A program made the position numbers and the translations under genes. The notes below the pieces were generated by a model. The model did no database searches. It had not been told where the DNA came from and saw only the letters and a list, made by a program, of their open reading frames with translations. This document shows, one piece after another, positions 23,376 to 28,936 of a DNA stretch of 28,936 bases. This DNA comes from JBKXSZ01 sp047017005 (GTDB lineage: Bacteria > Bacillota > Clostridia > TANB77 > CAG-508): NCBI GenBank assembly GCA_047017005.1, contig JBKXSZ010000021.1:1-28936 (forward strand), written 5' to 3'. Each line of letters starts with the position of its first letter. Position 1 is the stretch's first letter.

Positions 23376-24215
23376 TTAAAATGGTAATAACATTCTCAAT
23401 TCAAAACGATTTAGATCCATTTTATTGGATATATTTAGTCTTGGAATTTTATAATCGTCATCACTCCTACTTGCCTTCTCAAAACTCTTTTCTTTTCCAT
23501 CCTTCTTTTCTTCTCCAAATAGAAACGCCATTTTATAGCCAGAATCCTTTAATGCTTGAATTATCGTATCATTATAAACTCCTCTTGGATAAGCAAAATA
23601 TGGTGTTTCTCCTATATTTTCTTTAAAATTCCTCATGTCTTCCATAAGCCAATCATAGCTTTTATCCTTTAAACCTCCCTCTGATTCATGCAAATTAAAG
23701 GAATGAGAGCATATTTCAATATTGGGATATTCTGTTTTTATTTTTTCTAATGTATCATGTGCTATGTACTCATCTGTTGGAGGAGTCCCTTCTTTATAAC
23801 TATCTTGTTTATCTGGCAACATGGCTCCTATTACAAATACAGTAGCATTTAAACCATATTTCTTCAAAATCGGGAATGCATATTTATAATTTGAATAATA
23901 TCCATCATCGAATGTAATTAAAACGCTTTTTCTAGGAAGTTCTATTTTTCCTTTTTTCCAGTCATAAAATTCTTGCATGGTAAGCGTTTTAAAATGATTA
24001 TCTTTTAAAAATTTCATTTCCTTATCAAATTTTTCTGCCTCTACTGTCCAAAAGTTATCTTTGGTATATTTATTTCTTTCCTCCCTTGGCGCCATATTAT
24101 GATATGCTAATATTGGTATTCTTTGATTCCCATATATGATAAAGATAAAAGCTGTAACAACTAATAGCAATATTACTACAATACTAATAATGATTATTTT
24201 CTTCATTTTCTTCAT
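23376..24215 (-). CDS. Membrane-anchored polysaccharide deacetylase (PgaB/IcaB-like CE4)
   Basis: 279 residues. Residues 6-29 form a single N-terminal membrane helix (IIIISIVVILLLVVTAFIFII), leaving the enzyme outside the cell. The NodB-fold motifs are RIPILAYHNM, ITFDDGYYSNY with Asp103/Asp104, SHSFNLH with His171 and His176, and YPRGVYND. The H-x4-H spacing is that of PgaB/IcaB-type poly-N-acetylglucosamine deacetylases rather than the H-x3-H of peptidoglycan deacetylases, and Asp104-His171-His176 would bind the metal. Substrate is therefore likely an exopolysaccharide or wall glycan. It is a single-gene unit with its own promoter. Two ATG codons (MKKMKK) are possible starts. Confidence 0.92.
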   Translation of the reverse strand: MKKMKKIIIISIVVILLLVVTAFIFIIYGNQRIPILAYHNMAPREERNKYTKDNFWTVEAEKFDKEMKFLKDNHFKTLTMQEFYDWKKGKIELPRKSVLITFDDGYYSNYKYAFPILKKYGLNATVFVIGAMLPDKQDSYKEGTPPTDEYIAHDTLEKIKTEYPNIEICSHSFNLHESEGGLKDKSYDWLMEDMRNFKENIGETPYFAYPRGVYNDTIIQALKDSGYKMAFLFGEEKKDGKEKSFEKASRSDDDYKIPRLNISNKMDLNRFELRMLLPF

Positions 24216-24260
24216 TTTTTCTCACTTTCTTTCCTCTGTTTTTGTTTTTTAATTCATTTA

Positions 24261-24289
24261 ATTATAACATTCTCACGCAACGAAATCAA
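24261..24289 (-). promoter_or_regulatory. Sigma-A promoter of the deacetylase gene
   Basis: Minus-strand TTGATT (24284-24289) and perfect TATAAT (24261-24266) with a 17-base spacer, 45 bases ahead of the start codon. Confidence 0.8.
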
Positions 24290-24354
24290 TGCACTTTTTC
24301 TATGTTTTTCTTAACTTCTTCTTAATCTTCATTACTTATTTTGCTTTTACAGAT

Positions 24355-24392
24355 AAAAACATAGTAGTTTCTATTTATTAGACTCTACTATG
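24355..24392 (-). terminator. Intrinsic terminator after sigK
   Basis: On the minus strand CATAGTAG (24385-24392) pairs with CTACTATG (24360-24367) around a 17-base loop and is followed by TTTTTATC. Confidence 0.7.
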
Positions 24393-24419
24393 CTTAAAAA
24401 AGTTTAATTTATTATTTTT

Positions 24420-25118
24420 TTACTTACTAAATTCTTTTGAAAGCTTTCCAATTGCTTTTGTTTCTATTCTAGAAACATAGGAACGAGAAATTCCCATCAT
24501 TTCTGCAATTTGATTTTGTGTCTTTGGTTTACTTCCATTTAAGCCAAATCGTAATTCTAAAATTTCTTTTTCTCTTGTTTTTAAAACCTCCTTCATTTTT
24601 TCATATAGCCTTTTTACTTTTAGTTTTAAATCTATTTCATCTTCTATATTTTTTTCATTGTTTTCTAACACATCGATTAAAGCAATTTCATTATCATCTT
24701 TGTCTTTACCTATTGGTTCATTTAAATAGACTTCTGCTTTTATCTTTTTACTACTTCTTAAAAACATTAATATTTCATTATCAATACATCGAGAAACATA
24801 AGTTGCTAATCGAATTCCTTTGTCACTGTCAAAGCTATTAATTCCTTTAATTAATCCAATTGTTCCAATTGATATTAAATCATCTTGGTCAATATTCGTA
24901 GAAGCATATTTCTTACATACATGTGCTACCAATCTTAAGTTTCTCTCAATCAATATATTCCTTGCCTCTTCTTCCCCTTTTTTTAGTCTTTCTAAGCATT
25001 GCTTTTCTTCTTCTGGTGTTAGTGGTTCTGGGAATAGACTACTATTTGAAATATAACCAACCACCAAAATAGCAGATTGGAGAAAGGCTATTAATCCTGA
25101 TATGGAAAGGGCTAACAT
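24420..25118 (-). CDS. sigK: Sporulation sigma factor SigK (pro-form)
   Basis: 232 residues. The hydrophobic N-terminus MLALSISGLIAFLQSAILVVG is the pro-sequence that holds SigK at the membrane until cleaved by SpoIVFB. YISNSSLFPEPLTPEEEKQC follows, the typical start of the mature form. Region 2 has NLRLVAHVCKKYASTNIDQDDLISIGTIGLIKGINSFD. Region 4 has LKTREKEILELRFGLNG and QNQIAEMMGISRSYVSRIETKA. It directs late mother-cell genes for coat and cortex. The gene is in one piece, with no skin-type insertion. GGAGGTG precedes the start. Upstream, CATAACAT about 35 bases ahead of the start could be the -10 of a SigE-type promoter, but the -35 is unclear. Confidence 0.95.
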   Translation of the reverse strand: MLALSISGLIAFLQSAILVVGYISNSSLFPEPLTPEEEKQCLERLKKGEEEARNILIERNLRLVAHVCKKYASTNIDQDDLISIGTIGLIKGINSFDSDKGIRLATYVSRCIDNEILMFLRSSKKIKAEVYLNEPIGKDKDDNEIALIDVLENNEKNIEDEIDLKLKVKRLYEKMKEVLKTREKEILELRFGLNGSKPKTQNQIAEMMGISRSYVSRIETKAIGKLSKEFSK

Positions 25119-25365
25119 AAATGCACCTCCGTTTTTCTTATAACCTAAATATATGTTATGAAAAAACTAAAAGTGCATGACCTTACTTTTTATTTTGATT
25201 GTTTTGTTTTTATCCTCTTTTACTTTATTTTTTTTTAATATTATGTCAAAATAGTATTATGTAATCCAAAAAGGAGGTGTAATTTTTTCTAACAAAGCAA
25301 ATGTATTGTTAGAATATATTATTTACAAAGTTTCTATCAATAGACATTATAAGGAGGAGACACAC

Positions 25366-25959
25366 ATGTATTTATTGATTGATAACTATATCTTTAAACG
25401 GAATTTAGTAGAAACTACGCTTCTTCCAGATGGAGCTTATTCCATGCAAATTTCTAATTATGACGAAGGAGAAGAAAATAAAGACTTGATTAAGTTTATT
25501 TTTCATTCACCTATAAATCCAGAGGCTACGTCGAATTTTTATTCTCATGCTTTGTTTTACGTGGTTTCTTTGAAAAGAACTAGTAAAAACATGTATCATT
25601 TTACCCATCGACATTCGTCAAAAAGGGAAAACGGTATTTATGCTTTCGTATGTCCTAGAAAAAAATATTCTAGTAGCGCTTTTATTCTAGCTAATATGAA
25701 AGATAATGTAACTGTTTTGAGGAAATTTAAATGTTGGGATGGCACAGATTTCGTCAATATTTATTTTGTTAAAATAAAACTTTCTACTAGAGGAAAATCT
25801 TTACTTATTTATTTTGACAATATGCATTCTTCTGAAATTCATTCTTACTATACTTTTTACCGAGTAGAATCATTATTTTGTCAGTATAAAGTAACTGATA
25901 TCTGGCCACATTATGTGCATATTTGTGACAAAAACAGAAAAGAATATATTTCTTTGTGA
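25366..25959 (+). CDS. Protein of unknown function, divergent from sigK
   Basis: 197 residues; I do not recognise it. The start at 25366 is set by AAGGAGGAG 7 bases upstream; an in-frame ATG at 25306 lacks a site. There is no signal peptide and no membrane helix. The composition is rich in Ser, Tyr, Phe, His and Lys, with alternating hydrophobic/polar stretches (IYAFVCPRKKYSSSAFILANM, TDFVNIYFVKIKLSTRG) that suggest an all-beta fold. It contains CGG at codon 12, the only in-frame CGG in an apparently intact gene of this window. It is divergent from sigK over about 250 bases and ends with its own terminator. A sporulation role is only guessed from position. Confidence 0.7.
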   Translation: MYLLIDNYIFKRNLVETTLLPDGAYSMQISNYDEGEENKDLIKFIFHSPINPEATSNFYSHALFYVVSLKRTSKNMYHFTHRHSSKRENGIYAFVCPRKKYSSSAFILANMKDNVTVLRKFKCWDGTDFVNIYFVKIKLSTRGKSLLIYFDNMHSSEIHSYYTFYRVESLFCQYKVTDIWPHYVHICDKNRKEYISL

Positions 25960-25998
25960 TAATAGAGAGCGTCCTAGAAATAGGAAGGAGAAAGAACA

Positions 25999-26028
25999 AA
26001 AATTCCAGCGAGAAATCACTGGAATTTT
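25999..26028 (+). terminator. Terminator after the unknown gene
   Basis: A 10-bp perfect stem AAAATTCCAG with CTGGAATTTT and a 10-base loop, then GTAATTATTTTTATT. It ends the plus-strand unit that stops at 25959. Confidence 0.8.
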
Positions 26029-26358
26029 GTAATTATTTTTATTACAGAAACTATCATTTGTTGGTTCCCTCTTTTCTTTTTATTGTTTCTATGCATTTTC
26101 TTTATATTAAACGCTTAACTGAGCTTTTTTCTTTCTCATTTCAATACCTTCTTGTGATAGCAAGTTTTCTTTGTCTCTTTCTTTAATATCCTCATCTTTT
26201 TGTAAAATTTTATCCGTCTATTCCCGTTTGCTTTTGTACATTATTATTTGAACATTTTCTTGTATGTATTTCAATTTATTTCTGTTTATTGTGATTATCT
26301 TTTCTTTCTTGCATATATTTAGTAAAGTATATTATTATTCTGGTTTAGGAGGTAATCT
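26029..26358. other. Intergenic stretch without a convincing gene
   Basis: 330 AT-rich bases between the terminator of the unknown gene and popT. On the minus strand 26107-26217 is an open frame of 36 codons reading like protein (ILQKDEDIKERDKENLLSQE, then GIEMRKKKAQLSV) but without a start codon or ribosome site and bounded upstream by TAG. It may be the end of a decayed gene. The popT promoter must lie here, but no pair of boxes at proper spacing stands out. Confidence 0.4.
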
Positions 26359-27228
26359 ATGGTATCCTTTTTCACATCTATTGTAAAAGGAATTGCTATT
26401 GGAGCAGGTGCTATTTTACCCGGTATTAGTAGTGGTGTTCTTTGCGTTATTTTTGGAATTTATGAAAAATTAGTTAATAGTATTTTAGGATTTTTCAAAG
26501 ATATGAAAAAAAATTTTCTATTTTTACTTCCTATTGGAATTGGTATTTTCATTGGAGTTGTTTTATTTGGCAATCTATTAAAATATCTTTTTTTGCACTA
26601 TGAAATGCAAACTAAATTTGCATTCATTGGTTTAATTCTAGGAAGTATTCCTCTTCTCTTTAAAGAAGCAAAAAAAGAAAATGTTACATATTCAGATGTA
26701 TTTTTACGTAATAAAAAAAGAGAAGAAAAAAGCAATAACTTTAGTAGCTTTTTCTGTCTACTTCTTGCCTTTACCTTTGCTTCTTATTTACTATATTTAG
26801 AAAACCATTTCGTAGTAAGTAACTCTTGTTCTTCTTTTCCTACTTTGTATCTTATTCTATCTGGTTTTCTAATGTCTGCCGGTATTATAATTCCAGGAGT
26901 TAGTAGCACTATTATCTTGACAATGTTAGGTGTTTATTCAGTATATCTTAATGCCATTTCTCTATTAAATTTATCTATTCTTATCCCTATGGGAATTGGT
27001 CTTTTATTAGGTAGTGCTTTATTCATGATACTCATTCAGTTTCTTTTAAAACATTATCATAAGCAAACCTTTTATGCTATTATTGGTTTTGTACTAGGTT
27101 CTGTTTTTGTACTATATCCTGGTATCCGTTTTGATATGACAGGAATCTTCTCTATTATCCTTTTCATTATTTCTTTTTTCATTGTCTTTAGTTTTGAAAA
27201 ATCAAGTCACAATTATCCACCAGTATAA
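26359..27228 (+). CDS. popT: DUF368 polyprenyl-phosphate transporter (PopT type)
   Basis: 289 residues with about eight hydrophobic helices. The DUF368 signature is visible twice, as an inverted-repeat protein: GIAIGAGAILPGISSGVLCVIFGIYE near the N-terminus and SAGIIIPGVSSTIILTMLGVYSVYL in the second half. The family, like DedA/UptA, returns undecaprenyl phosphate across the membrane for reuse in wall and polymer synthesis. AGGAGG (26347-26352) sets the start. The stop codon lies in the loop of a small hairpin (CACCAG-TATAA-CTGGTG, 27218-27234). No neighbour shares its transcript. Confidence 0.9.
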   Translation: MVSFFTSIVKGIAIGAGAILPGISSGVLCVIFGIYEKLVNSILGFFKDMKKNFLFLLPIGIGIFIGVVLFGNLLKYLFLHYEMQTKFAFIGLILGSIPLLFKEAKKENVTYSDVFLRNKKREEKSNNFSSFFCLLLAFTFASYLLYLENHFVVSNSCSSFPTLYLILSGFLMSAGIIIPGVSSTIILTMLGVYSVYLNAISLLNLSILIPMGIGLLLGSALFMILIQFLLKHYHKQTFYAIIGFVLGSVFVLYPGIRFDMTGIFSIILFIISFFIVFSFEKSSHNYPPV

Positions 27229-27236
27229 CTGGTGCC

Positions 27237-27315
27237 ATATAGGGGTCGTTACAAACTACTGTCTAAACAGTTCTAGTTTGGCCGCTTTTGCATCTAATTT
27301 CTTGCTACCCTATAT
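27237..27315 (+). ncRNA. Unassigned structured RNA element after popT
   Basis: An outer stem ATATAGGG (27237-27244) pairs with CCCTATAT (27308-27315). It encloses GGTC...GGCC and CAAACTA (27252-27258) with TAGTTTG (27274-27280), capped by CTGT-CTAA-ACAG. The remaining 25 bases are an unpaired or weakly paired arm. The nesting is too elaborate for a simple terminator and there is no T-run. Strand is not certain, since the stems also form on the minus strand, where the element would trail the U32 gene. I could not match it to a known riboswitch or ribozyme. Confidence 0.45.
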
Positions 27316-27332
27316 TTAATTCTTTTAAACGA

Positions 27333-27364
27333 AAGAAGTTAGTCAAATTTTTAACTAACTTCTT
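27333..27364 (-). terminator. Terminator-like hairpin after the U32 gene
   Basis: A perfect 11-bp stem AAGAAGTTAGT (27333-27343) with 27354-27364 and a 10-base loop, ten bases past the U32 stop. The T-run on the minus strand is short and broken (CTTCTTTCGTTT). Confidence 0.6.
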
Positions 27365-27374
27365 CCCTCGGAAT

Positions 27375-28604
27375 TTATTTCTTTCTACGAATGACCCAAC
27401 CTGGTTCTGCTGTAATCGGTAATAGCATTTTAACCTGTTGACCTAATTTTCCTGGATTTACAGTATCTATTTCTTCGTTTGTTTCTGCATCCCATAATTT
27501 TTCAATCCTAAAAGGTAATGGCTTTATTTTCCCTGGTATAATTAATTCTAGCTGGTCACCTACAGATAACTTGTTACGAATTTCAATAGTAGCTTTTTCT
27601 TTGTTTCCTGTTACTACTTTTCCTCCAAATTCATAATTCACATTATATTGTCTTCCTTCATATTCTTGTATATCTTTATTATTTCTATCATTAAAGTAGA
27701 AGGTCGTTAATCCCCTTGTCTTTGTTTTTTCCAATTCTTTTATATACTTTGTATAGTCATAATGTTCTGGTTGTTTTATATAGTCATCAATAGCAGTTCG
27801 ATAGGTATTAATAACCGTTGCTAAATAGTATTCTGTTTTTAATCTACCTTCTATTTTTAGACTATCTACTCCCATTTCTATAATCTCTGGTATTTCTTTA
27901 ATCAAACACAAATCTTTAGAAGAAAAGATATGGGTTCCTCCTTTATCTCCTTCTACTGGAATTAAGTTTCCTGGATTATTTGCTTCTTCCACATAGACAT
28001 TGTATGACCATCTGCAGCTCTGTGCACAATCTCCTAGGTTGGCACTTCTTCCTGCTAAAAAATCACTTAAAAAACATCTTCCAGAATATCCAAAACAAAT
28101 TGCTCCATGTACAAAAATTTCGGTTTCTAAATCTTTCGGTTTATTTTTTATAATTTCTTTTATTTGTTCTTTATTTAATTCTCTTGCTAGAATAACTCTT
28201 TTTGCTCCATTTTTATACCAAAAATTGCTAGTATGGTAACTTACAATATTAGCTTGCGTACTAATATGTATATCTACATCTGGCGCATATTCTTTTATAA
28301 TATCTACAACACCACCATCTGCAACAATAATTCCGTCTACTTTTATATCATTTAATATTTTAGCTTGTTCTTTAATTTCTTCATAAGTGTCATCCCAAGC
28401 AAAAATGTTGATTGCAGTATATACTTTTTTTCCTAAGCTATGAGCATATTGTATCGTTTTTACTAAATCATCATCTTGCATTTCTGCTCTTGTTCTTAAA
28501 GATAACTTAGAAGTACCACAATATACCGCATCTGCTCCATACATAAATGCAATTTTTGCTTTTTCAAATGAACCTGCTGGTGCTAATAGTTCTGGTTTTT
28601 TCAT
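27375..28604 (-). CDS. U32-family protein (tRNA hydroxylation TrhP-like)
   Basis: 409 residues. The N-terminal barrel begins KKPELLAPAGSFEKAKIAFM and has GADAVYCG and VDGIIVADGGV. The U32 signature ETEIFVHGAICFGYSGRCFLSDF and the downstream GDCAQSCRWSY supply the conserved cysteines thought to bind an iron-sulfur cluster. The C-terminal part is a small beta domain (LSVGDQLELIIPGK). Members once called collagenase-like peptidases include TrhP, which makes 5-hydroxyuridine at tRNA wobble position 34, and RlhA for 23S rRNA. The length and single-domain layout fit TrhP. It starts from its own promoter at 28670-28698. Confidence 0.92.
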   Translation of the reverse strand: MKKPELLAPAGSFEKAKIAFMYGADAVYCGTSKLSLRTRAEMQDDDLVKTIQYAHSLGKKVYTAINIFAWDDTYEEIKEQAKILNDIKVDGIIVADGGVVDIIKEYAPDVDIHISTQANIVSYHTSNFWYKNGAKRVILARELNKEQIKEIIKNKPKDLETEIFVHGAICFGYSGRCFLSDFLAGRSANLGDCAQSCRWSYNVYVEEANNPGNLIPVEGDKGGTHIFSSKDLCLIKEIPEIIEMGVDSLKIEGRLKTEYYLATVINTYRTAIDDYIKQPEHYDYTKYIKELEKTKTRGLTTFYFNDRNNKDIQEYEGRQYNVNYEFGGKVVTGNKEKATIEIRNKLSVGDQLELIIPGKIKPLPFRIEKLWDAETNEEIDTVNPGKLGQQVKMLLPITAEPGWVIRRKK

Positions 28605-28669
28605 TTATTTTCCTCTTTTCTTTGTTTCCATTTATTTTTATTATCTTAATTTACTCTTTTAACTTTTTT

Positions 28670-28698
28670 ATTTTATCATTTTTTTAGCTTCCGGTCAA
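28670..28698 (-). promoter_or_regulatory. Promoter of the U32 gene
   Basis: Minus-strand TTGACC (28693-28698) and TAAAAT (28670-28675) with a 17-base spacer, 65 bases ahead of the start codon. Confidence 0.7.
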
Positions 28699-28847
28699 TG
28701 AAGTTTCTTGATTGATAATATCTGTTTTTTACACTTGTTCTTTGAGTATTAATAAATTGCCACATTTTCTATAATTCCCCTTAATTTTAGTCTTTCTATC
28801 ACTATTTCTATTTTATCATCCTTTCTTTTATTTTGCTTATCTGTCAT
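28676..28847 (-). other. Possible small frame-broken ORF upstream of the U32 gene
   Basis: The 332-base stretch past the U32 start holds no clear gene. On the minus strand from 28847 a frame reads MTDKQNKRKDDKIEIVIERL, then KLRGIIENVAIY and stops at 28749. In the +1 frame it continues NTQRTSVKNRYYQSRNFIDR, then KLKK and stops at 28676. The joined 56-57 residues look protein-like, but no ribosome binding site is seen and the family is unknown. The U32 promoter overlaps its end. It may be a decayed gene or chance. Confidence 0.25.
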
Positions 28848-28936
28848 TCACTATTTATAAAATCTTAATCTTTATTCTTAGTCAGTAAAAAAGAGTAAAA
28901 ATTTTTCGCAATAAAAAATATAGATATATCAACAAA

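Noticed and set aside
26107..26217. Minus-strand 36-codon open frame as a gene
   Set aside because: It has no start codon or ribosome binding site and is bounded by a stop; at most it is a relic.
1..28936. Complete diversity-generating retroelement
   Set aside because: No reverse transcriptase, Avd-like gene or adenine-rich template copy of 2290-2460 was found on either strand of the window.
1..28936. CGG as a fully unassigned codon
   Set aside because: The gene at 25366 has CGG at codon 12 with an open frame after it and a stop two codons on if shifted, so CGG appears to be readable at least once.
1..28936. CRISPR array, tRNA or rRNA genes
   Set aside because: No regularly spaced direct repeats, no tRNA T-loop pattern with matching acceptor ends and no rRNA segments were seen.

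Overview
The window is AT-rich DNA from an anaerobic, low-GC Bacillota, most likely a member of the Clostridia. Supporting evidence is a CIRCE-controlled hrcA-grpE-dnaK-dnaJ operon, remA next to rpoZ and gmk, whiA, a complete sporulation sigma factor SigK with its pro-sequence, and strong AAGGAG-type ribosome binding sites. SigK implies an endospore-forming ancestry. I cannot name a species.

Layout. The first 5 kb is accessory DNA. Two paralogous surface proteins on the minus strand (pilin-like N-terminus, one with a visible C-type-lectin/FGE-like C-terminus resembling diversity-generating-retroelement targets) are split by a 1.86 kb IS6-like element flanked by an 8-bp target duplication. An IS200-type element follows. 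From 4.8 to 8.7 kb there is a minus-strand cluster: SCP2-like protein, iron alcohol dehydrogenase, SGNH hydrolase and a broken aldehyde dehydrogenase. Next is a frame-disrupted polytopic membrane protein (8.8-10.3 kb). From 10.5 to 22.5 kb lie three housekeeping units on the minus strand: rsmE-membrane protein-yicC-remA-rpoZ-gmk, hrcA-grpE-dnaK-dnaJ, and prmC-whiA-hemW. Then come two gene relics (a lectin-like variable domain and an amidase N-terminus), a probable 6S RNA, a PgaB-like deacetylase and sigK. On the plus strand are an unknown gene and a DUF368/PopT-type transporter, and the window closes with a U32-family protein on the minus strand.

How parts work together. The heat-shock operon is headed by its own repressor under a promoter flanked by two CIRCE-like repeats. 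The rsmE, remA/rpoZ/gmk, prmC and U32 genes serve ribosome, RNA and nucleotide metabolism. PopT and the deacetylase act at the envelope. SigK acts in the mother cell during sporulation. The alcohol/aldehyde cluster suggests aliphatic aldehyde turnover, but its last gene is damaged.

Most notable. The window has several single-base frame breaks. Three of them (transposase, DUF6056-like protein, hrcA) need a +1 shift exactly at an in-frame CGG codon. CGG is otherwise almost absent from the intact genes here. This is either a systematic sequencing insertion or a candidate +1 frameshift at a rare codon. The second theme is the DGR-type variable domain, present once intact and once as a relic 20 kb away, with no reverse transcriptase or template repeat in view.
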